Positions 8,794 to 17,145 of a stretch of DNA of 50,518 bases are shown here, piece by piece. How positions within the stretch are numbered: position 1 is the stretch's first letter; every line of letters starts with the position of its first letter. Origin of the DNA: Myxococcales bacterium (GTDB taxonomy: Bacteria > Lernaellota > Lernaellaia > Lernaellales > Lernaellaceae); contig JAAYVF010000097.1 in the NCBI GenBank assembly GCA_012517325.1, forward strand, positions 1 through 50,518, read 5' to 3'. Under the pieces are notes generated by a model. The model did no database searches, was not told the origin of the DNA, and saw only the letters and a list, made by a program, of their open reading frames with translations. The position numbers and the translations under genes are program-made.

Positions 8794-8822
8794 AATATAG
8801 GTGCGGCCGTTTAGCCGGTCAA
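8794..8822 (-). promoter_or_regulatory. Sigma-70 promoter of flavodoxin
   Basis: Read on the minus strand: TTGACC (8822-8817), 17 nt, TATATT (8799-8794). Spacing is optimal and both hexamers match five of six consensus bases. The expected transcript start is near 8787, giving a leader of about 70 nt. Confidence 0.7.
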
Positions 8823-8843
8823 GCATTGGAGTTGATAAAACAT

Positions 8844-8863
8844 TGTAATATCAATATATTACA
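8844..8863. promoter_or_regulatory. Palindromic operator candidate upstream of flavodoxin promoter
   Basis: TGTAATAT, 4-nt spacer, ATATTACA: a perfect 8-bp inverted repeat. It is centred about 32 bp upstream of the flavodoxin -35 box, a position suited to an activator or to a repressor that also reads the tetR side. The size fits a TetR or Fur/Rrf2-type dimer. Confidence 0.5.
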
Positions 8864-9057
8864 GATATTGAGAATGAGTATAAATATTGCTTTTGAATAT
8901 TTCCCAAAATCCCGGAAGGCTGAATATTTTTGAATCGGTATTGAAAAACCGCTGGAATATTTTTTCAAAATCAAATTAATTCGATGAAGATTCAAGATGT
9001 TACAAAATAATGAGGAATGATGTTGCAAAAGCATTTTTCTTGAATAGAATGGGCGCA

Positions 9058-9072
9058 CAATTCATTGAATTG
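9058..9072. promoter_or_regulatory. Palindrome at the tetR ribosome-binding region
   Basis: CAATTCA-T-TGAATTG is a perfect 15-bp palindrome ending 8 nt before the tetR start codon and touching its Shine-Dalgarno (GAGGAA). The position suggests an autoregulatory operator of the TetR protein. Confidence 0.45.
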
Positions 9073-9080
9073 AGGAATCA

Positions 9081-9725
9081 ATGCCAAAAAAACCGTTTGA
9101 GCAACTTGCCGCGCGGCAAAAGCAGAAAATTTATAAAATCAGCCTCGAGTTGCTGGCCAATAACGGCTATGACCGGACCAGCATCAAGATGATCACCAAG
9201 CGGCTGAAAGTCGCCGACGGCTATCTGCATTATTACTTTTATGGCAAGGAAGACCTGGTCAAATGGGCCTTGGAAAACGGGCTGGATAGTTGGATGGATC
9301 ACTTCCGAGTCCATGTCGAGCAACGGCATCCGAAAGACTTGTACGAGTTGTATAAATATTCGATCGCGCAGATGATCCGTTTCACGCGGACGCACCACGA
9401 TCTTTTCGCCGCCTATATGCGGTTGGTGGACGAACCCCATACCGCATTGGCCAAATACCTGTACGAAAAAATCTCCTGGATCGATAAATTGTACATCAAG
9501 GCCATCGAGGACGAGATGGAAAAGGGCACCCTGCGAAGCGACGTGCCCGCGCCGTTGATCGCCGCGATTCTCGATGTGATCAACACCCGTTTTCAGGAGT
9601 ATTGTTACAACCCTGGGCTCGACCCCATCGGGGTGTCGAAAATGGACGATTCCCAGGTGAACGAGCTGACGGATAAAGTGCTGTCGATCCTGCGACACGG
9701 TCTGAATCCGCAACCGGCCGGCTGA
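9081..9725 (+). CDS. TetR/AcrR family transcriptional regulator
   Basis: A 214-residue regulator. The N-terminal helix-turn-helix shows the TetR pattern: KIYKISLELLANNGYDRTSIKMI..RLKVADGYLHYYFYGKEDLV in pieces (about residues 12-57), with YLHYYF in place of the usual LYYHF. The C-terminal ligand domain is unclassified; Phe, Tyr and Trp residues are frequent. The ATG follows GAGGAA at 4-5 nt. It lies between flavodoxin and the Fe-S cluster operon, all separated by regulatory gaps, so it may control one or both. The inducer cannot be read from the sequence. Confidence 0.9.
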   Translation: MPKKPFEQLAARQKQKIYKISLELLANNGYDRTSIKMITKRLKVADGYLHYYFYGKEDLVKWALENGLDSWMDHFRVHVEQRHPKDLYELYKYSIAQMIRFTRTHHDLFAAYMRLVDEPHTALAKYLYEKISWIDKLYIKAIEDEMEKGTLRSDVPAPLIAAILDVINTRFQEYCYNPGLDPIGVSKMDDSQVNELTDKVLSILRHGLNPQPAG

Positions 9726-9801
9726 AATTTTCTTTTGATCCGGCAAGCGGCGGGTCAGATCGAAAAACTCGCCTGGCCCGCGGTAAAAAATCGTCCGACC
9801 C

Positions 9802-9829
9802 TTGACTTGTCTCTTTAATTCAATATATT
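9802..9829 (+). promoter_or_regulatory. Sigma-70 promoter of the isc operon
   Basis: TTGACT (9802-9807), 16-nt spacer, TATATT (9824-9829). The expected start is around 9836, about 49 nt before the iscS start codon used here. Confidence 0.7.
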
Positions 9830-9836
9830 TGCAATG

Positions 9837-9853
9837 CCTACCATAAAGGTAGG
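9837..9853. promoter_or_regulatory. Operator-like inverted repeat at the iscS transcription start
   Basis: CCTACC-ATAAA-GGTAGG is a perfect 6-bp inverted repeat sitting on the predicted transcription start. A repressor bound there would block the operon. The IscR-like protein encoded two genes on is the obvious candidate, but the sequence is not the E. coli IscR consensus. Confidence 0.5.
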
Positions 9854-9884
9854 GATTGTTTTGCAAAGGAAAGGCCTGCCGGGA

Positions 9885-11129
9885 ATGGAATCGATTTATC
9901 TGGATCACAATGCCACCACACCGGTCGATCCGCTGGTTCTCGAAGCAATGTTGCCCTACCTTCAGGGCTCGTTTGGAAATGCCAGCAGCATTCACAGCTT
10001 CGGCCAGGCGGCGCACAAAGGCGTGGAAGGAGCGCGTGAAAAAGTCGCGCATTATCTCGGCTGCGAACCCAAGGAAGTGATCTTCACCTCCGGGGCGACC
10101 GAAAGCGACAACCACGTGCTCGTCGGCGTCTCCGAAGCCATGAAGAAGAAGGGCAAACACCTCATCGTCAGCGCGATCGAGCATCCGGCGATCCTCAGCA
10201 CGGCCGAGCGGCTCGAAAAAATGGGCTACGAGGTCACGCGGGTCGGCGTCGATTCGCGGGGTGTCGTTTCGCCCGAAGCCGTGCGCGCGGCCTTGCGCGA
10301 CGATACGATTCTGGTTTCGATCATGTACGCCAACAACGAGACCGGCGCGATTCAGCCGATTGCCGACATCGGCCGGATCGTCAAGGAGCGCGGCATTCTT
10401 TTTCACACTGATGCCGTGCAAGCCGCGGGGAAACTCTTGTTGCGGGTCGACGACCTGGGCGTGGATTTCATGAGCCTGTCCGGCCATAAAATTTACGGAC
10501 CGAAGGGCATCGGAGTGCTGTACATCCGGCGCGGTTCGTTCATCCGGCCGTTGCTGACCGGCGGCCACCACGAATTCAATCGGCGGGCCGGCACCGAAAA
10601 CGTGCCGGGGATCGTCGGCTTCGGCAAGGCGTTCGAACTGGCGCATGAACGGATGGCGACCGACGGGCCGCGGATCGGGGCGTTGCGCGATCGCCTGCAA
10701 AAACGATTGCTGGAGACGGTGCCGAACATCTATCTGACCGCCGCCGACGCGCCGCGCGTTCCCAATACCTTGCACGCGCTCTTCCATTTCGTGGAAGGCG
10801 AGGGCCTGCTGCTGAAATTGACGATGCTGCACGGCATCGCCGTCAGCACGGGGAGCGCCTGCACCTCCGGCACCCTGGAACCCAGCCACGTTCTGGCGGC
10901 CATGGGCATCAACAAGCAACTCGGCAACAGCGGCGTGCGCATTTCGTTGGGCCGGAGCAACACCGAGGCGGAAATCGATAAAACCGCCGAAGCGCTCGCC
11001 AAGGAAATCGCCGGCTTGCGTAACATGAGCCCGTTGTTCGAGGCTTATCGGCGCGGCCGGATGAGCGACACGGATCGCGCTGTCTACGACACCTGGGTGA
11101 CGCGTCCGGCGCCGAACGTCGGCGGCTGA
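9885..11129 (+). CDS. iscS: Cysteine desulfurase
   Basis: A 414-residue PLP enzyme that takes sulfur from cysteine for Fe-S cluster assembly. It starts with the family's ESIYLDHNATTPVD; the PLP lysine is Lys202 (SLSGHKIYGPKG), and the persulfide Cys326 lies in the loop STGSACTSG. RRAGTEN (233-239) is also typical. The C-terminus extends about 20 residues beyond the usual domain. An earlier in-frame ATG at 9834 lies at the predicted transcription start and would add 17 unrelated residues, so I prefer 9885. It is followed by iscR after 10 nt and then iscU. Confidence 0.95.
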   Translation: MESIYLDHNATTPVDPLVLEAMLPYLQGSFGNASSIHSFGQAAHKGVEGAREKVAHYLGCEPKEVIFTSGATESDNHVLVGVSEAMKKKGKHLIVSAIEHPAILSTAERLEKMGYEVTRVGVDSRGVVSPEAVRAALRDDTILVSIMYANNETGAIQPIADIGRIVKERGILFHTDAVQAAGKLLLRVDDLGVDFMSLSGHKIYGPKGIGVLYIRRGSFIRPLLTGGHHEFNRRAGTENVPGIVGFGKAFELAHERMATDGPRIGALRDRLQKRLLETVPNIYLTAADAPRVPNTLHALFHFVEGEGLLLKLTMLHGIAVSTGSACTSGTLEPSHVLAAMGINKQLGNSGVRISLGRSNTEAEIDKTAEALAKEIAGLRNMSPLFEAYRRGRMSDTDRAVYDTWVTRPAPNVGG

Positions 11130-11139
11130 CGGAGCGAGC

Positions 11140-11589
11140 ATGGCGCTGAAAATCTCCACCAAGGGGCGCTACGGCCTGCGGGCGTTGATCGATCTGGTGA
11201 TGAACAGCACGGGAAAACCGGTGCTGCTGGCCGATATCGCCCGGCGTCAGGGGCTCAGTAAGCGATACCTGGAGCGGCTGTTCACCCAGATGCGGTCGGC
11301 CGGCATCATCCGCAGCGTGCGCGGCGCGGCGGGGGGATACCTGCTGAACCGTCCCGAGCAGGAGATTCTGATTTCCGAGGTCATCGAAGCGTTGGAAGGG
11401 CCGATTCGCGCGGTCGAGTGCGCGAAAAATCCGAGCCGGTGCGCCCGCGCGGCCGGTTGCGCGACGTTGGAAATCTGGCAGATGGTGGGCGAAGCCATCA
11501 AGGAAAAACTGAATGGCATTACGTTGGCCGATTTACACAAACGGCAGCTTGAAAAGGGCTGCTCAACCACCGAGATGTATTACATCTAG
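11140..11589 (+). CDS. iscR: Rrf2 family Fe-S regulator (IscR-like)
   Basis: A 149-residue winged-helix regulator. It begins KISTKGRYGLRALIDL, the classic Rrf2 opening, and the recognition helix region reads LSKRYLERLF. Three cysteines, Cys94, Cys101 and Cys107, occupy the places that bind a [2Fe-2S] cluster in IscR. GAAGGYLL forms the wing. It sits between iscS and iscU rather than ahead of them, and a palindrome at the iscS start could be its target. Autoregulation by cluster status is the expected role. Confidence 0.92.
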   Translation: MALKISTKGRYGLRALIDLVMNSTGKPVLLADIARRQGLSKRYLERLFTQMRSAGIIRSVRGAAGGYLLNRPEQEILISEVIEALEGPIRAVECAKNPSRCARAAGCATLEIWQMVGEAIKEKLNGITLADLHKRQLEKGCSTTEMYYI

Positions 11590-11628
11590 CGCCGGCGACG
11601 GACGGCGCGCGGGGATCGAGAGGCGGCG

Positions 11629-12285
11629 ATGTACACGGATAAGGTAATGGATCATTTCGGCAACCCGCGCAACGTGGGCGTGATCGAAAACGCGGACGGC
11701 ATCGGCGAGGAAGGCAATCCCGTTTGCGGCGACATGATGACGTTCTATATCAAGGTGGAAGACGGCCGCCTGAAGGACGTGCGCTTTCAAACCTTCGGTT
11801 GCGGCGCGGCGATCGCCGTTTCAAGCATGGTCAGCACCATGGCGATCGGCAAGACGCTGGCCGAGGCGATGCAAATCACCCGCAACGACGTCGCGAAGGA
11901 ACTCGGCGGATTGCCGGCGCAGAAAATGCATTGCTCCAACCTCGGCGCGGACGCCTTGCACAAGGCCATTCAAAATTACCTGGATAAAAACGCCGCGGCC
12001 GACGCGACGGTAAAAATCCCGGAGAAGAGCCGCGAGGATATCTACGCCGAGCGGTTCGGCGGCCCGCTGCCGCAAGCGGCGCCGACCGCGCTGCCAACGG
12101 TAAAAAGCAAGGGTTGCTCGGCGAAAGAGGGCTTTGCCTGCTGTCCGTTCTGCGACGCGGAAATCCCGAAGGACAGCCCGATTTGCGAGCCGTGCGGCAA
12201 GGAACTGGCCCATTGCCCGAAATGCGGCGCCATCATGCCCAAAGGCGCGCACGACTGCCCGACCTGCGGTTTCGAAATGAACTGA
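11629..12285 (+). CDS. iscU: IscU/NifU-type scaffold fused to a double zinc ribbon
   Basis: Residues 1-128 are the Fe-S scaffold: it starts MYTDKVMDHFGNPRNVG, with the three cluster cysteines Cys33 (NPVCGD), Cys58 (FGCGAAIA) and Cys102 (KMHCSNLG). The sequence has GGLPAQK in place of the IscU LPPVK that HscA recognises, so it is nearer to the NifU N-domain. After a linker (about 129-160), residues 165-218 hold four CxxC pairs (CPFC, CEPC, CPKC, CPTC), a double zinc ribbon. Scaffold proteins usually end at about 130 residues, so this tail is unusual. No hscA, hscB or fdx follows. The start has an SD-like GAGGCGG upstream. Confidence 0.92.
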   Translation: MYTDKVMDHFGNPRNVGVIENADGIGEEGNPVCGDMMTFYIKVEDGRLKDVRFQTFGCGAAIAVSSMVSTMAIGKTLAEAMQITRNDVAKELGGLPAQKMHCSNLGADALHKAIQNYLDKNAAADATVKIPEKSREDIYAERFGGPLPQAAPTALPTVKSKGCSAKEGFACCPFCDAEIPKDSPICEPCGKELAHCPKCGAIMPKGAHDCPTCGFEMN

Positions 12286-12351
12286 TTTCGTGCCGCCGAA
12301 TATTCGCATTGAATAATCGTCCGCGGACGTTTTCCTTTTCCAAGAAGCTGC

Positions 12352-12380
12352 TTGACCGGCATCGGGAATCCCCCTAAACT
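12352..12380 (+). promoter_or_regulatory. Sigma-70 promoter of the small membrane protein gene
   Basis: TTGACC (12352-12357), 17 nt, TAAACT (12375-12380). It lies 50 nt before the chosen GTG start and gives the next gene its own transcript after the isc operon. Confidence 0.6.
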
Positions 12381-12430
12381 ACCGTGTCCTTAAAATGGTC
12401 AGAATCACTGAGGAAAGGAGCAGCCGGATC

Positions 12431-12898
12431 GTGCGTACCCTGCTGACGACCTTGTTATGCCTGGCTCTGCTCGCCAGCCCGCTCGTGGGCTATGCGCAGG
12501 AAAGTTCCTTCACCTTCGACGAAGACAACGACCGTTGGCTCAGTAACGCGGCGATCGAGCCGGGGCGCGGCCGGACGCTGGCCTTGGCGACGATGATGGG
12601 AACGGTGACCGGCCTGATCTTCAGCGGATTGGTTCTGACTTTCTACTGGAACCCGGAAGCCGACGTCAATTTCGACACGGTATTCATCGTTACGACGATC
12701 TGCGGCACCGCGGGCGGCGTCGTGCTCGGCATGACCTTGCCCGTGTCCACCTCGAAACTCGATGCCGCGGCCAGCATCAAATTCGACAAAATGCCCGAAT
12801 GGAACATGCAAGCGCCGCGGGTTTCGATGATCTCCGAAACCCTGCCGCAGGGCATCAATCGCATCTGGCACACCAATCTCCTCGGATTCAGCTTTTAA
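12431..12898 (+). CDS. Small exported membrane protein, unknown function
   Basis: The product has 155 residues. A signal peptide (VRTLLTTLLCLALLASP, cleavage near GYAQ) is followed by a short acidic segment and two membrane helices (about 48-70 and 85-107) joined by a loop containing WNPEADVNFD. The C-terminal third is soluble. The GTG at 12431 has AAAGGAG 10 nt upstream; the in-frame ATG at 12395 lacks a ribosome site and would put 12 charged residues before the signal. No family is recognised. Confidence 0.68.
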   Translation: MRTLLTTLLCLALLASPLVGYAQESSFTFDEDNDRWLSNAAIEPGRGRTLALATMMGTVTGLIFSGLVLTFYWNPEADVNFDTVFIVTTICGTAGGVVLGMTLPVSTSKLDAAASIKFDKMPEWNMQAPRVSMISETLPQGINRIWHTNLLGFSF

Positions 12899-12940
12899 GG
12901 CGAGTTCGCGCGCCGAACCGGTATACGGAGCAAGTCATCC

Positions 12941-15472
12941 ATGCTGATGGATAAGCTACTCGCCCAGGTCGAGCGCCCGTCGCGGTATATCGGCGGAGAG
13001 ATCGGCGCGCGCCGCAAGGATCCGGCGAGCGTCGAATTCCGCGTGGCGCTGGCTTTTCCCGACGTCTACGAAATCGGGATGAGCCACCTGGGATATCAGC
13101 TTCTCTACGGCATTTTGAACGACCTGCCCTGGTGCGCCGCCGAACGGGTGTATTCCCCTTGGCCGGACATGGAGGCGTTGCTGCGCCGGGAAGGGCTGCC
13201 GCTCGGTTCGCAGGAAACCGGGACGCCGCTGGCCGCGTTCGATCTGGTCGGCTTCACGCTGCAATACGAACTTTCGGCCACGGGCATCCTGCAAATATTG
13301 GATCTGGGCGGCATCCCTTTACGCGCCGCCGACCGCGGTGAGGACGCGCCGCTGGTCATCGCGGGCGGTCCCTGCGCCGCCAATCCGGAACCGTGGGCGC
13401 TTTTTTTCGACGCGGTGTTCATCGGTGAGGGCGAGGACGCCATCGTCGAGATCGCCCGGACCTTGCGCGACGCGAAACTGGGCGGCGCCGACCGGCGGGA
13501 AAAATTGGCGCGATTGGCCGCCATTCCCGGCATGTATCTTCCGCAGGCGCGGCTACCGGTGTTTCGTGATCGTCGCCTGGAAGGATTTCAACTCGCGCCG
13601 GGGCAGCCCGCGCGCGTCCGGCGCCGCCTGGTGACGGATCTCGGGGCCGCGCCGCGACCGACCGCGCCGATCCTGCCCAGCGCGCCGGCCGTCCACGACC
13701 GTCTGGCCATCGAAGTCATGCGGGGCTGCCTGCGCGGTTGCCGCTTCTGCTTCGCGGGATTTTTCTATCGGCCGGTGCGGGAACGCGAGGGCGAACAGGT
13801 CATCGACCTGGTCCGCGCGGGACTGGCCGAGAGCGGGCACGATGAAGTGAGCCTGCTGTCGCTTTCCACCGGCGATTGGTCGCCGGTTCAGTCGGTACTG
13901 CCGCGGCTCATGCGCGAGCTGGCGCCGGCGCGGGTGGCGTTGTCGCTGCCCAGCCTGCGCGCCGAATCCTTGCGCGGCGAACTGGCCGCCGCCATCCGCC
14001 AGGTACGCCGCACCGGTTTTACCATCGCCCCCGAGGCGGCGACGGAGCGGATGCGGCGGGTCATCAACAAACCGATCGGCGACGAACCGATCCTCGAAGC
14101 CGTGCGACACGTCTTTACGATGGGCTGGGAGCTGATCAAACTGTACTTCATGATCGGCCTGCCGACGGAAACCGAGGCGGATGTCGCGGCCATCGGCGAT
14201 TTGGTGCAGCGCGTCTGGCGGACCGGCAACCAGGTGGACCGCCGGGCCCGGGTGAACGTCACCGTGAGCACGTTCGTTCCCAAACCGCACACGCCGTTCG
14301 AGCGCTTCGGCATGTTGCCGCCCGCCGACCTGGTCGGACGGTTGAAGCGCTTTCCGTCGAAGGCGCAGCGCGGCGCCATCACGTTCCATACCAATCCGGT
14401 GCTGGCCAGCCTCGTCGAGGGCGCGATCACCCGCGGCGACCGCCGGACCGGCGAAGCCATCGAGGCGGCCTATCGCGGCGGCGCCCGGTTCGACGGCTGG
14501 CGCGAGCATTTCAAATACGGCGTTTGGGAAGCCGCGTTTCTTCAAGCCGGCCTCGACCTGGTCGCCGAGGCGACGAAGACGTACGCCGACGACGAGATCC
14601 TGCCGTGGGACGGCGTGGACATCGGCATCGATCCGGCCTATTTGCGGGCGGAACGGGACCGCGCCTTGCGCGGGGAAACCACCGCCGATTGCCGCGACGG
14701 CATTTGCAAGGAATGCGGCAACTGCGCGGCCGAGATTCGGACGCGGTTGGCCGCGGCGGAAATCGCCGCGCCGGCAAGCGAACCGGCCCCGCCGGCGACG
14801 ACGACAACGCCACCGCCGCTGTTTCGCTATTGGATCTGCTTCGCCAAGGCGGGGACGGCCAAATGGCTGGGCCACCTGGATCTGGTGCGGCTTTTCGGCC
14901 GCGCCATGCGCCGGGCGGGGTTGCCGGTCGCCTACAGCCTCGGCTATCACCCGATGCCGCGCCTGTCGTTCGGACCGCCGCTGGCCATCGGCATCGCCGG
15001 CGACGAGGAATGGCTGGAAGCCTGGCTGACCGAAACGACGGGCCCGGCCGAAATCCAATCGCGCCTGCAATCCTCGCTGCCGGAAGGGTTCCGGCTCATT
15101 GCGGCGAAACAAATGCCCAACGAAGCGCCGAGCCTGTTCGAGGCGATCGCCGGCTGGGAGTACGAGATCGAATTGACCGAACCGGCAGGGGAAACCGCGG
15201 CGGCCGCGGCGATCGAGCGGTTTCTGGCGCTGTCCGAATACCCGGTGACGGTGGTGAAAAAAGGGCGCGACCGCGTGCTGGACGCGCGGCAACTGGTGCG
15301 CTGGGCGCGACTGGAAAACGGCCGGCTGCGGTTTTTCGCGCTCAATCCGCCATCCGGGATGCTCAAGCCGACGCACCTCGGGGCGCTTTTGCTTGGTTTG
15401 CCGGAGGAACGGATTCCGGCTTATCACGTTTTTCGGCGGCGCACGGTGATGGCGGCCGGCGAAAAAACCTAA
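12941..15472 (+). CDS. Fused radical SAM protein (TIGR03960 + TIGR03936 type)
   Basis: An 843-residue protein of unknown substrate. Residues 1-200 resemble a B12-binding-like Rossmann domain. The radical SAM core follows, with its [4Fe-4S] motif at Cys263, Cys267 and Cys270 (RGCLRGCRFCFAG). About residue 585 a CRDGICKECGNC cluster could bind another metal. From about 627 on (FRYWICFAKAGTAKWLGH) comes the separate 'radical SAM-linked' domain (DUF2344). In many bacteria the two parts occur together next to RNase E/G, as here, so a role in RNA or ribosome maturation is a reasonable guess. GGAG precedes the ATG by 10 nt. Confidence 0.9.
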   Translation: MLMDKLLAQVERPSRYIGGEIGARRKDPASVEFRVALAFPDVYEIGMSHLGYQLLYGILNDLPWCAAERVYSPWPDMEALLRREGLPLGSQETGTPLAAFDLVGFTLQYELSATGILQILDLGGIPLRAADRGEDAPLVIAGGPCAANPEPWALFFDAVFIGEGEDAIVEIARTLRDAKLGGADRREKLARLAAIPGMYLPQARLPVFRDRRLEGFQLAPGQPARVRRRLVTDLGAAPRPTAPILPSAPAVHDRLAIEVMRGCLRGCRFCFAGFFYRPVREREGEQVIDLVRAGLAESGHDEVSLLSLSTGDWSPVQSVLPRLMRELAPARVALSLPSLRAESLRGELAAAIRQVRRTGFTIAPEAATERMRRVINKPIGDEPILEAVRHVFTMGWELIKLYFMIGLPTETEADVAAIGDLVQRVWRTGNQVDRRARVNVTVSTFVPKPHTPFERFGMLPPADLVGRLKRFPSKAQRGAITFHTNPVLASLVEGAITRGDRRTGEAIEAAYRGGARFDGWREHFKYGVWEAAFLQAGLDLVAEATKTYADDEILPWDGVDIGIDPAYLRAERDRALRGETTADCRDGICKECGNCAAEIRTRLAAAEIAAPASEPAPPATTTTPPPLFRYWICFAKAGTAKWLGHLDLVRLFGRAMRRAGLPVAYSLGYHPMPRLSFGPPLAIGIAGDEEWLEAWLTETTGPAEIQSRLQSSLPEGFRLIAAKQMPNEAPSLFEAIAGWEYEIELTEPAGETAAAAAIERFLALSEYPVTVVKKGRDRVLDARQLVRWARLENGRLRFFALNPPSGMLKPTHLGALLLGLPEERIPAYHVFRRRTVMAAGEKT

Positions 15473-15474
15473 AC

Positions 15475-15503
15475 TTGCGATTACCGGTCGCTTTGCCTAC
15501 AAT
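15475..15503 (+). promoter_or_regulatory. Sigma-70 promoter of RNase E/G
   Basis: TTGCGA (15475-15480), 17 nt, TACAAT (15498-15503), placed in the 59-nt gap after the radical SAM gene. It would allow RNase E/G to be made separately from the upstream gene. Confidence 0.55.
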
Positions 15504-15531
15504 CGGTCGTGCTTTTGGCAATGGGGAAATC

Positions 15532-17109
15532 ATGCCCGGCAGCGAATTAGTGATCAATGTGACGCATCAGGAAAAGCGCGTGGCGTTGTTGGAAAACGGC
15601 CACCTGGTCGAGTTGCACATCGAGCCGGTGCGCGAGCGCGGCATTGTCGGCAATATTTACAAGGGAAAGGTCATGCGCGTCCTGCCGGGGATGCAGGCGG
15701 CCTTCGTCGATATCGGGCTGGATCGCGCGGCCTTTCTCTACGTCGCCGACGTCCGCGACCCCGAGAAGGAAGTCGATCTCTACGAGGAAAAGGCCGAGGA
15801 GGAGGCGGAGGCTTTCGCCGGGATGCAACCGGACGGCGGGGGCGATGCGTTCGATCAGGAGATCAACGCTTCCCCGGTCGCGGCGGCGGTCGCGCCGGCG
15901 GCGGTCGGCCAACCGATCGAGGAACTGCTGCGCGAAGGTCAGGAGATCATGGTCCAGGTCGCCAAGGAGCCGATCGGTTCCAAGGGCGCCCGCATCACCA
16001 GCCACGTCAGCCTGCCGGCCCGCAACCTGGTGTTGATGCCGTTCATGGATCACGTCGGCGTGTCGCGCCGGATCGAGGACGAGGAAGAGCGGACGCGGCT
16101 CAAGCAATTGGTCGACGGCCTGCGCCCGGAAGGAACGGGTTTCATCATCCGCACCGCCGCACACGGGAAGGACCGCGAGACGCTGGCCAACGATGTCGAG
16201 TTTCTCAACGGCCTGTGGCAGAACATCCACAAAAAGTACAAATCCTCGCGCGCGCCCTCGCTCATGCACAGCGACCTGAGCATCACCCTGCGGGCGATCC
16301 GCGACCTGTTCAACACCGATATCGAGCGGGTGATGATCGATTCGCCGGAGGAATACGAAAAGATTCTCAACTTCTTCGGCAAGCACATGCCGCGGATGAA
16401 CTGCCGGATCGACCTCTACGAGGGCGAGGAGCCGATTTTCGATTACTACGGGCTGGAAGTCGAAATCTCGCGCGCCTTGCAGCCCAAGGTCTGGCTGAAG
16501 AGCGGCGGCTACATCGTCATCGAACAGACCGAGGCGCTGATCGCGGTCGATGTCAACACCGGGCGCTACGTCGGCAAGCACAACCTCGAGGACACCATCC
16601 TGAAGACGAACCTCGAGGCGGTGAAGGAAATCTGCTACCAGTTGCGGCTGCGCAATCTCGGCGGGCTGATCATCATCGACTTCATCGACATGGAGAAGGA
16701 AGCCAGCCGGGAAAAGGTATTTGCGGCGCTGCAGGAGGAACTGACCAAGGACCGGGCCAAGACCAACATCCTCAAGATTTCCGAACTGGGCTTGGTCGAG
16801 ATGACGCGCAAGCGCACCCGCGAATCCATCGCGCGGGTGCTCAGCGAACCGTGCCCGTATTGCGACGGCAAGGGCTATGTGAAAAGCAAGATCAGCATCT
16901 GCGGCGAGATCTTCCGCGAGATCAAGAAAGAGTTCAAGAAGGCGACCGGCAAGAACATCGTGCTGCAGGTGCACCCGGAAATCGCCGACCTGCTCTACGA
17001 AGAGGAGCGGGCGGGGCTCGAATATCTCGAACAACTCAGCGGGCGCCGGATCACCATCAAGGACAATTCCACCTTCCACCTCGAACAATTCGAAGTCATC
17101 TATTCCTGA
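15532..17109 (+). CDS. rng: Ribonuclease E/G
   Basis: A 525-residue endoribonuclease of the RNase G/E catalytic type, acting in rRNA and mRNA processing. The S1 domain near the N-terminus begins GNIYKGKVMRVLPGMQAAFVDIG (in part) and is split by an insertion of about 50 acidic and Ala-rich residues (roughly 85-135). The 5'-sensor and DNase-I-like regions follow, with catalytic metal site VDVNTG and IIIDFIDM, and the zinc-link CPYC close to the end. The long RNase E C-terminal scaffold is absent, so it is RNase G-like. GGGGAAAT precedes the ATG; in-frame codons further upstream overlap the radical SAM gene. Confidence 0.95.
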   Translation: MPGSELVINVTHQEKRVALLENGHLVELHIEPVRERGIVGNIYKGKVMRVLPGMQAAFVDIGLDRAAFLYVADVRDPEKEVDLYEEKAEEEAEAFAGMQPDGGGDAFDQEINASPVAAAVAPAAVGQPIEELLREGQEIMVQVAKEPIGSKGARITSHVSLPARNLVLMPFMDHVGVSRRIEDEEERTRLKQLVDGLRPEGTGFIIRTAAHGKDRETLANDVEFLNGLWQNIHKKYKSSRAPSLMHSDLSITLRAIRDLFNTDIERVMIDSPEEYEKILNFFGKHMPRMNCRIDLYEGEEPIFDYYGLEVEISRALQPKVWLKSGGYIVIEQTEALIAVDVNTGRYVGKHNLEDTILKTNLEAVKEICYQLRLRNLGGLIIIDFIDMEKEASREKVFAALQEELTKDRAKTNILKISELGLVEMTRKRTRESIARVLSEPCPYCDGKGYVKSKISICGEIFREIKKEFKKATGKNIVLQVHPEIADLLYEEERAGLEYLEQLSGRRITIKDNSTFHLEQFEVIYS

Positions 17110-17145
17110 TTTCGCCGCCCGGGCGGGCGCGGGAAAACCGGCGGG

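Larger units (their letters stand above)
8716..9080. other. AT-rich divergent intergenic region
   Basis: This 365-bp gap between flavodoxin and tetR is far richer in A+T than the rest of the window. Besides the promoter and two palindromes listed separately, it holds three copies of a GAATATTT-like word (near 8896, 8923 and 8954). No credible gene is present; a short minus-strand frame here has a low-complexity product. It is probably a regulatory region with curved or protein-binding DNA. Confidence 0.6.

Noticed and set aside
8819-9058. Short minus-strand frame in the AT-rich gap
   Set aside because: Its product is Ile/Leu/Asn/Phe-rich, has no ribosome site, and overlaps the flavodoxin promoter and palindrome.
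8820-9080. Possible replication origin in the AT-rich region
   Set aside because: I see no DnaA boxes and no dnaA, dnaN or gidA nearby.
9078-11162. Long minus-strand open frame opposite tetR and iscS
   Set aside because: Both plus-strand genes have clear active sites and promoters; the antisense product has no recognisable domain.
13553-15427. Long minus-strand open frame opposite the radical SAM gene
   Set aside because: The product is Arg/Gln/Gly-rich shadow sequence, while the plus strand carries the CxxxCxxC cluster and known domains.
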